A stretch of 64,000 nt of DNA from Eopsaltria australis (Eukaryota > Chordata > Aves > Passeriformes > Petroicidae), in NCBI GenBank assembly GCA_034509425.1, contig JAVTVJ010001370.1, positions 1-64,000 on the forward strand. Reading direction: 5' to 3'. Each line of letters opens with the position of its first letter. Positions within the stretch are counted from its first letter, which is position 1. This document shows, piece by piece, positions 47,301-61,660 of the stretch. The notes under the pieces are model-generated. The model saw only the letters and a program-made list of their open reading frames with translations. It searched no databases and was not told where the DNA came from. The position numbers and the translations under genes were made by a program.

Positions 47301-50300
47301 CCATCCTGAGTCATGAAATAGTTCCTGTTCCCATTCCCAATGTTTGCATTCACCAGAGCTATCCCAGTGCTCCTGCAGTTTCTCTCCCCATCACACTCGT
47401 GAGGGCCCTGACAGGGAAGGTGCTTTTAGAAGTGCTCATCATGAAGGGCATCAGACCCAGCACTCTTTTTTACATTTTATGACTACTGGATTTCCTGCAC
47501 ATGTTGGTCACAAATTAAAACTCATAAACTCATGCATTCCAAATAGGAGATGAACACATACCCACCCCAGGATAAACATCTCAGGAAAAGCAGCATTGCA
47601 ACACTGGGTGCAGCAGCAGTCCCACTTTTACCAGTCATACTGTTACACACAAAATCTTGTTTATGGACTAAGAGGAAGCAAACCATATGTATATGCATAC
47701 ACAGTCAACAATTTATTGTTCATATACCTGAAACCTTGATTTAATAAATACTAGTCCATGGCCTCTTATATAACATAAAATTAAAGAAAATTAAGTTAGG
47801 ATGTTTCTATATGGAAAAGGTCTCAATAATCTGGCTGAAATTGTAATATACACACTTGTTAGTTTCCACCCCTTCTCCTTGTGGTATGTTCGCCTGACCA
47901 CTGCTTTTCTGGTCCTAAGGCAGGTGGTTTCATTCTGGTAGTGGTGATGCTTTATGGTGAATTATCAGCACCTGAAGGCTTTTGCCAAATGCATTATGAT
48001 GTTCCTATTGTTGGTTTCTTTACCTTACTCCAGTATCCATCTTACTTTTATGTGTTTTCCAACACTTTGTGGTTCTTCATAGGTCTGCAGCTCTCTATTA
48101 CACTCATATCCAAGCATATTGTATATCATGGCTTTTATGTATAATTTTAAATATTATTCCTCTGTTTTCTTTGTTAGTCTTTTCCTTAATTGACCATCAG
48201 GGAGTTGTTTGTAGTTGAGGAGTCTGTATTGCCAAGATTGTACTCCCTTATCATCACATGCCTGCACTGCACTCTGCTGCACCCAGTGCCTCTGTTTTTC
48301 AAGGTCCCTGTTATCATCCTGGACTTGTATTTCTTTACACGATATCATTTCGTTGGAGTTACAAACCTATCATTCTCTGCAGAATAATTGTTTGTTACCG
48401 CTAGCTATATAAAATTGTGCTTGTACCACACAAAGATAACGAGGAAAACAAATTAGACATAGACTGCTGCTCAACTAGAGAAATTACTGTCACAGCCAAA
48501 GCAAGTAAACCAAAACTGCAGGCAAGCCATTAAATGTTCAGATTTAGCAGGCCTGACAAGCCTTTTTCCTGAAGACTTCCAAATCCATTACAAAGGTTAT
48601 GGTCTGTTATTGGTAACTCTCAGTGGTAGCACCACATGTCTTTCATTGTATGCAAGACTGCTTATAGCCTATATATGAAAGTACTTAAGATATATTAATC
48701 TTTTCCCTGATATATTCTGATGCCTGTATACAACAGTAAAAATTGGAAATGCTATCCGAAGCAACTAAAGCGTGATGATCTACAGGATGGGAAGGAGTTG
48801 ACTGACAGGTTGGTGGAATGACACCTTATATCTCAGTATAATGTAACTACTCTCTGTGGGCAGGGGAAAGACTAGAATTGGCATTACTTCAAAGTTACTT
48901 CAATATTACTTAAAATATTTCTTAGTGTTTTCTGCAGTAGTTGTTTCTATTTTATGGCCAAATAAATTCTGGGAAAATATACCTAAACATTCCTCTGTGG
49001 GGAAAAAAGGTCACCCCTGAAACAGGCAAAAAGTCATGCACAGTGTTTTCTCTTTGGTTTCTGTTTATTCATCTCTTTGTAGTTATGGATATCAGCTGGA
49101 AGATAAATAAGAATCTACCATGACTTCCATGACTACCTGAGAAACAGAACATGATTCATGACACAGGTAAGAACAGCCAGTATTTCTCAGCTTCTGAGGT
49201 TCTTTAAGAAGAGAGGATATAGTAAAATTTTCTTGTAATGCAATAGGAAACACTGTTTAATGGCTAAGTCTGAGAAGGGACTTTTTTATGGTTCTATCCT
49301 TTCTCACCTGGAGAATCTATAGGACAGCAAGGCTTTTCCTATGTACCTCAGACAGGAGGATAACAAGAACAATTTCTATTTGCTCCTGGTTTTTGCAAAT
49401 TAAACTATTGGATCTGCCTGTGTAAATTTTGGTTTACACAAGAATTGAATTCTGAATGGAAATCTGTCCATATTCTGCGTGTAAAGCAAAATCCCTCCAC
49501 ACAGATGTTCTCACTCTCCAGGACTCTTCCACTGATTGTAGTCCAGTACCGTAAAGCAGGATTAGAAGACTGATTGTGTTGCCCAAATGAATTAAATTTA
49601 GCAGTCCTGATCCAAGAGTTAGCGTTTCTGAATCCCACTGCATAGCTAACACATTCATTTTGACAGAAAGGTCTAAAAAGCCTAAAGAGATTTCTGTCCT
49701 TTCTGCTTCATTTTCTGACCAGCAAAACAGCTACAATGAATGATTGATTACTCAGAAAGTGAGGACATCCCTGGAGACTGAAAACCAAATAACACCTGGG
49801 ACAAATGTCCAGAATCTGATCTCATCTTTGTCTGTTGGGCATGCAGTCTGGTTGCAAAATACAGTACAATTTGAATGCTCAGTTCAAGAGACAATTGAGA
49901 TTGGAATAACAAAGGTGTGGTAGAATAGGAATTGCCTGCATTGTTTGAGTAATTTTCACAGTGCTTTCCTAGGCTGTGCTTCACTTAACAAAGTACTTGG
50001 TTCTGTGTTTCTCCCACTTCTTTCACTTAGAAAAAGGAATTCATGGAAACACAGAAGTGCGGGAACAGAACCAGTTTGCTTACATTGGTATGAACTCAAA
50101 AATCAAAAGTCATCCAAAAATCTTTCTAAACAGTTGTGTGTTTTCTGGTTTGTTATGTTTTTGGTTTACTTTGAGGGGGGAGAAGAAGCGGGGAGGAAGG
50201 TGGTTTTTTTGTTTGTTGCTTTGTTTCTTTCTTTTTTTAAATCTGCAATTTACTAGTTGCAAAAATAGATGCCTGAGAACAATTAGGTGGAAAATACAAA

Positions 50301-52798
50301 ACGTATCTTTTAGATTAATTCATTGTTCTTGTAAACATCCGGTGGGGTATCACATCCTGGAAAAGCCACTCAGTTTCACTGCATATGGAGGTTAAGGCTT
50401 GCTAATTTCCATGCACTGGCAGACCACAGTTGCTTTGCATGAACATACAAGAAACACATCTTTCTTTGTAGTCAGATTTGTAAATAGTAAACACACCTAG
50501 AATGAAGACATTAATTTTCTCATATTATTAGCCATTAACTGTTACTTTTTTTGTAACATAATCAGAAATTAAAATAATCAGTAAGCAGATGACCATAATT
50601 TGCATTCAGGTGCATGTTCCAAAACTACTGAATCAAGTATTGCTCCTCTGAAAAATTTTCCTTTATAATATTTATGGAGAACCAGATTTAAGGAACATAA
50701 AGTATTCATATTGTAGAGGCTTGTCTTCTCTTCTGTTTTTGTCTCGACTTCTCAGAACATCTTTCTCCAAGGCACCAGCAGAGCAGTAAACCTTCATTCA
50801 GAAAAATACAGACCTTTAAGTCTCCTATTTCCTACTTCCATGACACTATTCTAAACAGGCTGACTCTGATTAAAAAGCAATAGCATACTTTATGCCCACC
50901 ACAGGAATTGGGTTATTTAGACTCTTAAAAGGAAATGTTCAGACCTAATACCATTTAAACCCTCTAGATAATTAAGCAGTTTCACTTCTCAGAGTCAAAA
51001 GAACCATGCCAGGGCATGTGACAAAGAAGAGAGAGACAAAGGGAGGCAAAAGGAAAGGTTCCTTTAATTTTACACAATGCATGTGTCTATATTATTTATA
51101 TACACACATAATCTTTTATTTTATATATAGGTTGTGAAAGGATACTCTTAGAAAAGGAAGGTTATTGTAACATACAAATTCACAAACTAGCAGAAGCTGG
51201 ACATTTAGATAGAGACATACCTGGTCGCAGATGTCATCCTGATGTTTACAGACTGATTCTTACTTTGATCTTCCTCTCTTTGGTCAGCTTGTATTGTGTC
51301 AGAGTAGTCATTCCTTTGTTTAAACATCCTCACAAACAGTAGCATAAAATTTAGAATGGGCATATATTAGTTAAATATTTAGCATTATTTTTATGTGTAT
51401 TTGGTTAACAGATGCAGTGGCTTGTGCTCAGCACAGGGCCAAATTTTACCCAGACCTTTTTCACACACACTGAAATATGCACCTTCAGTGCTTTAATTAT
51501 TGTTATGCTTTGCAGATCAGAATAATTTTAATATCTTAGGTAAAGAAGCTTGAAATATAATTTTTAAAATCCTTTCTCTATTTTCTTAAGAAGTTGTGCA
51601 AATTCAGAGAGAATCTACATAAACAGAATTAAAATAAAAATCCCTAAAATCTGAGGAATGATCAGGTTGTCTAAAATACCTCACTTAAGTCTTCAACCTA
51701 GGAAAAAACATTTTTCTTTCTATAAGACCTCTTCTTAAATAATTCCTGAGTAGCTAGAAATCTCCAAGCTCTTCTTTTAAGCTATGACAATTAAGAAACA
51801 CCTCATCTCATTTGTTTCTTCTTTACATTCCTCCCATCCTTTAAATACTTTCTATAATATCTTCAGAATACAACATCAGATGACATTTTAATTGTAATTG
51901 TCAACTAAATTAAAACATTCTTAAAAAGGAGGTACATAGGGAATTTCATGCAAATGAGGATGATAGTTTCATGGCCAATGATCTGGGCTGCCATAGTAGA
52001 CTGTGCTGATCAACAGGAAAAAACCTGCATTTTTCATAAGCAGTGTCTCCATTGTAGTGAGTGTTGCAGTTACTGCTACAGATATAGAAGCAAAAACTGT
52101 GGATTGATGAAGAACAAAAATTATCACTTCACTTCAGAATTAGCAGCATGCATAAATCATTCACTGCACCCCAGTTTTCAGGCTATGAATGTGTCTTTTA
52201 AAGTCTCATAGTTTTAAAGCCTCCATTTGGACAGCTTTACAGGATTTGTTGATTCCTAAAAAAACTATAATTTCAAAATTTGTCCTATAATCCAACAGCC
52301 CTTGTCTCAATGTAGTTTTTCTTGATTGACTTTTCCACTGGTGTGCTTTTAACAGCTGTTTGTAATTTCTCTATACTGTGTTATAGAAAAGACAATTTAT
52401 AGCAGTTTTAGATTTCAAAGTTACAGTTACTTCAGCTGATATTAAGAAGCCTGTGCCAGTTTAAGATCAATTAGTGACTCAGAAAAAATACAGTATCTTT
52501 CCTTTTAGTTTAATACTAGGATAAGTTGGAGATCTGGCACTGAAGTAAACTGAAAGATTTACATAAAAAATCACAGTTCCAGTACATATTTCATATATTT
52601 CAAAATGACCTAAAGTTTTTTGCAGACTGTAAACAGAGCAAACATTTATTTCAAAACCAAGGGAGGAATATCTCAGCAAGACAATTTAATTTTGGTCCCA
52701 GGTTCCTTTACCATGATACATATACCAGTAATAAGAAATAGAAGTGGATTGTAAGACTTTTAATGCAAGTCTTACCATTGAAAATTCGTTTTTTAATT
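44379..52798. other. Non-coding, nothing firmly recognised
   Basis: No transposable element, RNA gene or exon identified. Open frames up to 139 codons (49976-50395) pass through low-complexity text. Confidence 0.35.
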
Positions 52799-55700
52799 TT
52801 AATTATTATTATTATTGTACAAAAGTATAAGTACTTTGGTATTTGATAATGAGGTGTGGCTCCAGGAGTTAGCACTGAAGTTTCTTCATAGGTACGACTA
52901 AAGGCAGTGACATTGTTAGGGAGATTTTGAAACAGCATCACCCCACTCCTTTGAAAATACCTTTGAGATTATTTCAGTAGCACCTTTCTGATGTTGCAAC
53001 AAAGAAAATAGTTAGGTCAGAGACATTAACATTCCTTTGACTATGCTATTTCTGTTGCATGACTAGACAACCGAGCCCATTAAACTAATCCGGGCTGGTG
53101 TTTTCCCCAGTTTGGCAGATCATGTGGATCCTTACAGATCCATAAAAAACATACAACAGAGCCAAGCTTCTTTTTTATTCCCCATTAATTTTCTTAGCAA
53201 CAGCTTTGTTATCACCTAGAACTTAAACTGTCAATTCTGTAAAGTGGCTTAAACTTGCTCAACTTTGAGCAGCTCTGTGATGTCACAGGACTCAGCAGGA
53301 ATTTTTAATGTGCTCAGTGAGGCTTTAGACCTTGCTGAATTGAAACTTCACCTGACATTTTTATGTGCTGGATTGAACCTCAATATATGCTTGTTTCAGT
53401 CAAATTAATACCTGACCCCTAGCAACTAGTCTGGAGAACAGTGACAATGAAATCAAACTGCTTTTATTGGTGTTTTGGAAAAGTTATCTGCAGTCTTGAC
53501 TACCTGTGTTAAGGACAGTGTTAGTGGAACTAAATAGCTGCTGCTTACTTGGGACTTTAATTATACACAGCTGTGGCTATACTTTAAGTGATTTAATGCA
53601 ATATTACGGCCTGGTCCCTTTCTAGTCTTCCCTCACTTACAGTAACAGAAAATTTTACATAAGCTCCTGAAGTGTTTGCTATTGCTAGATCTGGCTGCAC
53701 ACTGGCAGAGACAGTATGTCAACTCATTCATGCATTAGAGGGATGTTCTGATACTGCCTTTCCCCTAATATTAATGTATTAAGTCAATTCTGTAGATGTA
53801 TTCCTTTGATTCTATCTGGTAATTGATCAGGAATGTGCTTCTTGATTTTTCAGAGCTCCTTGAGAACTAATAGGACTGTACTTTCAAATATTCTCTTTTC
53901 AGGACTGTTGTCTAATGTTTAGAGCAGAGGATAGGCAATGAGCAATCTTAAATTTAAATCCAAACATTTACTTTTGAAATGTTGTATGACACAGCCTTTC
54001 TTTCCTTTGATTTCATTTTACTTAGTACAGACTGTATAATAGCACTATATAAATATGTTTTGAATAATTATTGAATGATAAAAGCAATTGAATAGTCTGG
54101 GTGATCATGCTGTGAGAATGCTACCATTCATATTTATGAGAGCTAAGGCACTCTGTCAGAGCCCTGGCTCATCTGAGACCTGCTGACCTGCTTTGACCAC
54201 ATTTAGGGCGAATGTGATGTGTTTCAGTAACCCTTCAATGCCACGGCAAGAGGCTGTATAATTTTTCCTTTGTTGCCACTTCAACAGCAGCTCTCCTGAT
54301 ACGTCTGTCACTCAACACTTGCCCAAGCCTTTCACAGCTTGCTTTGTCACACCAGAAAGCCTTCCTTCCATCCTATTCAATCTGAAATCTATCTGTGAAT
54401 GAGTGCAGCAATAGGTACCTGTTTTATGGGCACAACAGCCTGTTTTCAGAAAATATACTTTGGCCCAGACAATGCAGGTTTTGCACAAGTGCCTTTGTGC
54501 AGTTGTCCCTACGCTATTTCCACCTTCTCTCTCTTCTCAGCTGCACTCACACAATACGCTGACAGAAGAAGGATCCTCATCCCCCAGTTTGCTGCTGGTC
54601 CTGGCAGCTGGAGAATTACCAGACCTTAAGGCTGGAATATTTTGCTTATTAACCTCTTGCACTTTTTTCTAGATTTCAGTTGTGATCTTATTTAAGATGC
54701 TGATGTCTTCTGAGCTGCTAAAGTCAGAGGTTACAATACTACAGAGTTAGAGGTGGGAATTGAAGTAATTTTCAGATGAGACAACATCAGCTTCTATTTC
54801 AGGCTTTCCTGGAGAAAGCAGCTGCCAGATTCAAGTCTGAGATGAAATAAACAAAAGGGCAAAGTGGGTAAATCACATTCTAGTAGATGCTAAGAACTGA
54901 GATGCAACATTTTTCTGTGCACCTGCAAGGTAATAACCTTCTAATGCATCATTCAGGTGGCCTCTGGTTTCCAAATCCATTTTCAAGCATCAGGATCAAG
55001 AATCCCACTTGAGTTTGGTGAAAAAACAGCAAAAATGGCAAGTGGGAAGTGGGCATTTAACCTCCATCTTTCAGTTACAGAGGTTATCAATTTCAACCTT
55101 TGCTACAAATTAAAATCCTGATAATAGCCTTCATTTAAGTCTGACTGGATAATAAAACCTTTTATAGAAAAAATTATATACATTTCTTTTTCTCAGTTGC
55201 ACTATTCTAAAGCAACTTCTACCTTCTTGCCTGACCACATGTCAGTGAGTGGGTATTGCTTTAAGTGGGCCATTATACTGATCCCCCATGGCAATTCCTG
55301 TGTTCCTATCACATTTTAGTCCCAGATCTGTATTCAGGCTGGATGGGAGAGCAAATCTTTGACAATTTCTTTTCCTGTTCATAGAAGAGTTATTTCTTCC
55401 TTTAGCTACCAACTTCTGGTGCTGAATAATAGACAGACATATATTTACGAGAACCAGGATGTTATATAAATTTCTGTGTGCTTGCTGTGGTGCAGTCCAA
55501 GTCATATCCCTCTCAATCAGCCTGTGTCTTTGAGGCCCACCTGCAGAATACAGCTTTAGTTAAGAGGGAAGAAACATGAGAAACACAGAATCAAAGAAGA
55601 AATATCTGCTGAATGTTTTTCCAATGTTGCAAGCCAGAGGTTATGCTGAATCATGAACTTGGTCAACTCTTGCTTATCAAGTATGAATAGCAGATGCTTC

Positions 55701-58700
55701 CCAATGCTTAGAGTTCTGGTGGATTCAAATTATTTATAATCCCAGCTTGGTTTCATATCTGCCTTATTCCCTTGGTAAACTCACTTTTGTCTGGCTGCCA
55801 TAGCCGGAGAGTGACTAGCCTCAATATTGTCACTATCAGAAAAGCCCCTCAGGGCTCACTTTCTCTAAAGGAAGGGACTGAAAGGAAAAAAATTCATTTG
55901 AAAACACAGGGAGGTGCATTTCCAAAGCAGCATTGTATGTTATGTGATTATTCTTAAATGAACCAGTTAAGAACTGGTACAATAAGAGGTATAATCCTGA
56001 GTCCTGCCCTTGAAAATATTTCCTTACCTTCATTAATATGTGATAAAAAATTTTCCTTCCATAACTATCTTGCCATAACCACTTACAATTCATGTATCAT
56101 TCAGAAGCATTGAAATATGCCAATATCAGTGTTTCAGGCCTAGAGGGACCATACGGCCTTTCACTGGAAATTTTCAAGACATTTTAAATGTTTTCACAAG
56201 ACCTTTCTTTTCCTCTTTCATCTCCTTTTTCAAAGTTTCTTGTTTTCTTTGACAAATGCTCGTAAGAAATTAATATTTTTAAAAAGTGCTTTATCGACCA
56301 TAAACTACGTTATGAAAAATATAATATTTGACCCAAAATTGCTTGGTCCTCAAAATTAAAATATGCAGAGACTTCTGTGATCTCATTGTTTCTGATACCT
56401 CACACATATGCTCTATACCTCTCTTTTATGTAGTGAGGAACATATAATCTCTATGTGTAGATTGCAGGTATTTTGGAGGAACAACTTGATTTCTGAAATC
56501 AGACCATGGACTGCTTTGACGATGACTGTTGGGAGAGCAATAATTTTTAAAATCATTATTTCTTTTAAAATACTAAATTTAAAATTAAGTCTCAGAATTA
56601 CACTCTCTCGAGAGGACTTATAGACTGTGTAAAATATGAATGCAAATGCTTGGAGAGTGGTTCTAACATAGACACTTGTGCATGTGTCATGACATCACTG
56701 TCTAACCATCCATGTGTGCATATTGATATCTGATCTGCATAGCTGGCTGGGAAGCCTGTTTTTGTGGATTCCAAATCCAAAGTTTCAGCTTACCTTCTTT
56801 CCATTGGTAGGTCAATGTGTCTATACCAGTAAAAAATTGCCCTGCCCCAGTTCTTTTTTTATTACAGTAACTGCAAATTAGTAATTCAAAAAGCTAGTGG
56901 GCTGATTGGAGTTTTTAATGTACTCTGTGGAAACAGAGGCCGTACTATGATCAATCTTGTCTAGCACTAAGAATTACCCCAGAATATTAACACTCTGTAG
57001 AGAAAGGTACAGAGGGCCTCTCTATTTCTTAAATATTATCAGATACTTAATTATAAATAAAGGGATCATATATTTACTGATGGGAATAACATAGAAATTT
57101 ACCAGTATGTACAAAAGGGAAAATCAGATATCTTCCCTATTGCTAAAACCCAGACTTTAGGGCACAACCTCTTTACTTTTGGGATGCTAAGTGTTTCTTT
57201 ACAAAATTGCAAGTCTCACATGTGCAGCCATGTACATCCTTCCTGTACACTTGCAGACAGTAACTTACCATCTCTGATCACAGTAAGTGATTGCGGCTGC
57301 ATAGCACAAAGCCCAGACATCAGCTTTCACACCTGAGCTCAGATGGAGTTTGCCCAGTGTAGTGAGCCATGCTGGAGCTGCCAGGGACAGTGCTTCAGGG
57401 TCTCCAAGCAAGGAGAGGCAGGAGCAGGGATGACCTTGCAGCTCTGTCTGTCCTTCTGCAGCCAACTGGACCAAAACTGTTCAATTCTCTGGTGTATTTG
57501 CAGCCTGGTGCAGCAGACAGGCCTCTAAGAAACAGAGATGAAACTCCTAAACATTAATAGCATCAGAAGGTCACCAATCCTTTTTCTAGTGGATGAACTA
57601 CAACCTCTAGTTTGGTGACCAATGTCATAGGAGCAGGAGAACTTGATTCAGAATTTAGTTACCATAGCTTGTTTTAGACAGTTTATACCAGTATAGCCAT
57701 CTACCCGTCTCTTATCAACATACAACAATTTCCATAGGGCTAATTCCTATTTATCTTCAGCAAATACCTCTGCTATGTAGGACACAGCTGCTCTATTTTT
57801 TACTAGAATCCTTCTTTGCATTTGCTGAAAGTCACAGATATAATGTAGAACTCTGAAGCCAGCTGAGTAACCAAATGGTATGGCTAACATAAAATAACAG
57901 GGTATGAAGACAACCTTTTGAAGTGCCAAGTGAAAGGAGGACAGTACTAGTAATGCACCTTCAATAGGTTTACCAAGGATAGCTAGTAAAACTACATGAA
58001 AATGGTGAATAATGACTTCTGAAATATCAAGAGCAAAAATCTGTTTAATGAAATTCATTGGACTTCTACAGTTCCATTCTTACTAAATTCTTTGTCTTTT
58101 TGCAGTGGTTGTCAGAGGGACCATTATTACTACAGAGAAAACAGGTTTTACTCAAATCATCCTCTTTATCTAAGACTATCAAACTGCTTTTCAAATTGAA
58201 CAAAGCCTCCCAAATAAATATCCCATGTCGAGATCATTATTTAGATATTGTATAGGAAAATGGAAACATGATGCTATTGGGTATTTTGCCTAAGGTAGCA
58301 CACAATGCTTGTAGCAAGACAAAATTAGAAGTGATATTTTCTGACTTGCAAGCATAATTGTTACCCTCACACAATTCATTCTTACTGCAGCTAAATGGTG
58401 AACACTGTGCTTCTAAATGTTCAGTCAGCATACAGATTAGGTGAGCTGTGGAAAACAGCAATGTTTTAAACACAGACTACAGATTTCAACAGTAGACACT
58501 CAGATAAATATATAAACAGAAATATCTTTAACTATATACTTTTATCACATTATTTCCTTTCTCTGAAATGTTCAGTGGCCATCAACTGTGCCTTATACTA
58601 GACAGACCACAAGATAGTTATTGTATATTCTGCACTTAGTCATTGAAAAAGGATGACTCACTTTCAACTATAAATAAGTTAATGTCTTAGAATTTTACAA

Positions 58701-60399
58701 ACTACCTCTAATAATTAAAGACATAAATGTGAGCTTGTTGTTGTCTCAGCCATAAGATATTGTCTTTCAAAGATACCTATGCTTATTTAAAAAAGAGGCA
58801 GGAAGAGCAATTGGAGAGCATTTAATGCTTTAAGAGGTTTTGCTTCAGAAGGAAAAAATAAGATAGGTTTTCCTAAAATATAGGCTTGATTTTAGTTAAC
58901 TTGCATTTAAATATATTGACTAAAGCAAATCAGTCTTAACTGTAAATACAACATTGTCTGGTTGGGGAAAGAAAATACTCAGGTGGAAATGAATTTCTTG
59001 AAGAATTCCTGGAAACCAAGTTCTTTTTATGGAATATGTTCTTAGATGAACAGGTACTGAACCCTGACACTATGGTGGGTTGATGCCTGGCTGCCAGACG
59101 CAAGCACAGCTGCTCTCTTACACCCCCTTATCAACAGGACAGGAGAGAAAATGACAGGAGAGATGAAAATGATCATGGATCAAAGAAAAGACAGGGAGAT
59201 CATGTACCAAGTACTGTCATAGGCAAAACAGACTTCATTTGGTGAAAATTATTTTAATTTTTTGTCAACTAATACAGGTTTGGATAGTGAGAAACAAAGA
59301 CCAAATCAAATTCACAGGCCACATCTTCATCTTTGAAGACTAGAGATCTGAAGAGAAAAGTATGTCCTTAAATTTCTTTCTGCATCTAATCATATCTGAC
59401 TTACACAAGAAATATATTGAGCAAGTGCACTGGGAGATAAGATGGACAGATGGCCACTCTTCACAGGGTCTCAGGTATAGTTTCTGGAAGGAAGGGCATC
59501 TATAAATTGCCTACTTTGGCCAAAGATTGGCCAAAGATTATTTATGGTACAGAGAGATAAGTAGATCATATGGGTGTACTATTTATATGTGATCTTAGTG
59601 GAGGATTCTCACCAGCAATATTTTCTCTTTCTGCAGTAACACAGAAGCCTGTTACATAATTCTTATGATGAAAAGGAATAAAAGCAACTTTTTTCCTCCT
59701 TTATTTGTTTTTGTGCCTATGGTTTGGATATTTTACATTCTTTACATGTACGAATATAATTGGAATATCGCGTACACAAACAGAAAGGCTGATGTCCTGC
59801 TAAAAGTTTTATCTTTAAAGTAAAACATAGGACTTTTAAATATTCATCTCCTTTGAAATTGAATAAGTAAATCATTATATAAAATAAGAGTACTTTTTGA
59901 GACAAAAGCAGATATTACTTTGAAGGTGGATACCGTTTGTTTTTATATAAGTGCATATAAGGGTTTTTTCACTTGTAGAAGGCAAAAGCCCAAAGGCTCA
60001 GTTTTGGATACAGGCAGTATAATAGGCTAGATGGAACAGAGGGTACACTGGTACTCTGTGCTAATATACTTGAATACAAACATGCAGTGTTTAACTGTAT
60101 GTGCATTCATTAATATAATCCAATAATGTCTTGCAATAAGCTGCAGGCCACTTAATAGATGCACAAATAGAGCAGGAAATGAATTTTTGAAGTAGTTTAT
60201 TGTTGATCTTAGCTAGACAGATGAATATTATGGCAGTAATTACTTTTGTCTGCTACTACAACCATTTAATCTTTCATAACTTCAAGCAGACTTGTGCTAG
60301 AGCAATTAGCCTTAAATTGTGCAGCAGAATCAGAAGATTTTGTTGTCTTAAGATGAATCTGTATAAAAATATCTGCCTATTTTGGTAGAATTGATGAAA
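52799..60399. other. Non-coding; small ATT repeat; possible conserved non-coding text
   Basis: An ATT repeat lies at about 52799-52817. The stretch 53170-53640 is non-repetitive with homeobox-like AT motifs, a composition seen in conserved non-coding elements, but this cannot be shown without alignment. An 11-bp tandem duplication (TTGGCCAAAGA) lies at about 59517-59538. A 103-codon hydrophobic open frame lies on the minus strand at 57747-58058; no family recognised. Confidence 0.3.
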
Positions 60400-60456
60400 A
60401 CTGAACTGAATGACCTTTAAAGGTCCCTTCCAGACCAGAAAATTATATGATTTTCT
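60400..60456 (+). mobile_element. CR1 LINE 3' tail
   Basis: TGAACTGAATGACCTTTAAA followed by GGTCCCTTCCAGACC and ATTATATGATTTTCTG matches the last bases of CR1, with a decayed octamer tail. Only this very short 3' piece is recognisable. Confidence 0.72.
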
Positions 60457-61077
60457 GACAGACCTATCATAATGGAAATAATTCTGATACAGATTGATGG
60501 AATGTGTCCAAAGAGGTGATAGCTAGGCAGTCTTACTCTTAAGTTCATTATTACAAACTTAGAACAAAACAATTTTCTCTAAACTTTCACAGAAAGATAA
60601 GGAGTATTATGACACATAATGTGTTCTTAAATTCCCTGTATGTAATTTGAGGCAATTAAAAATAATAGGGCTTTATATTTAAAAACTGACATGAGATTTT
60701 GCTAACTGTAGAAAAAGTTTCAATGGTCCACAGAAAAATGAAGCTGGAATTAATAACTGATATATTTTAAAGTATCTAGAAAAGTAATTTAATATAGGTT
60801 AAAATTGTTAGTTATCAGTCAGAATAGGTTTTTTACAAAAAGTAAAATTAATCAAGCTTCATGAAAAGTTGAAGTACAAATTTCTTGAGCAATATTTCAT
60901 TAAGAAAATTCCAGAAGTCCTGTTCTATCCAAACCACATATACTAAATAAACATCAGTTGTTTGTAACTCACTGGAGTTAAGAGGCACTTATGATCACCA
61001 GGAATGAAAACTTGTTTTTAGCTCTTCAGTTGTTACGTTCTTCACCTTGCGAAAACAAGGATGTGGCATGCAAAGTG
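60457..61077. other. Non-coding, nothing recognised
   Basis: AT-rich sequence between the CR1 tail and the poly(A) run. Confidence 0.4.
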
Positions 61078-61119
61078 AAAAAGAAAAAAAAAAAAAAAAA
61101 AAAGAAAATTAAAAAAAAG
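61078..61119. repeat. Poly(A)-rich tract
   Basis: About 42 bases, nearly all A, with four single-base interruptions or short breaks. No target-site repeat or retrogene body is evident upstream, so it is listed as simple sequence. Confidence 0.9.
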
Positions 61120-61615
61120 CCAATTCTGTGGTTCCCTCAGATTATTCAGATACTATGAAAAACATTAATTTCCTGGAAAACAGCCAAATGTTTCCTGAGA
61201 AACCCAGTTCCCCTCAGGTAGGACAAAGTTTAATAACAGTTTGTTCGTACAACTAATAAAGCACAAGCCTGAGAGGATTGATCGGTGGCCATCAAATGCC
61301 AGACTGAATCAGAATAACCTCCTGGCAGACAAGACAGCAGCATTAGTCAGTCTGACTTAGGTGCAATCTCAGCTGCTCAGTTTCTGGGGCATTACTGCCC
61401 TGATGCCTGGCAGGTCTTTGCTGCACTGGGTGCTGCAGTGCAGGTGTGCAGCTGCCTCACACAGGACCACTGGGCCCAGATCTCCAGAGGCTTTTACTGG
61501 GCCTTTTACTGGGCTAGTGAGGCTCACTGCAAAGAAGGGCATCTGCTGCTCTTGCTGCTGCTCCCAGCCCATGCTGGCTGTAAGATACAGAAATTAATGT
61601 GGGACCAGAGACTGG

Positions 61616-61660
61616 GGTCAGGAACTGCCCCTGAGGTCAGGAACTGCCCCTGTGGTCAGG
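61616..61660. repeat. 19-bp tandem duplication
   Basis: The unit GGTCAGGAACTGCCCCTG plus A or T occurs at 61616-61634 and 61635-61653, followed by seven bases of a third copy. Confidence 0.9.

Noticed and set aside
61078..61119. Poly(A) tract as the tail of a processed retrogene
   Set aside because: No gene-like body upstream and no flanking direct repeat was seen.
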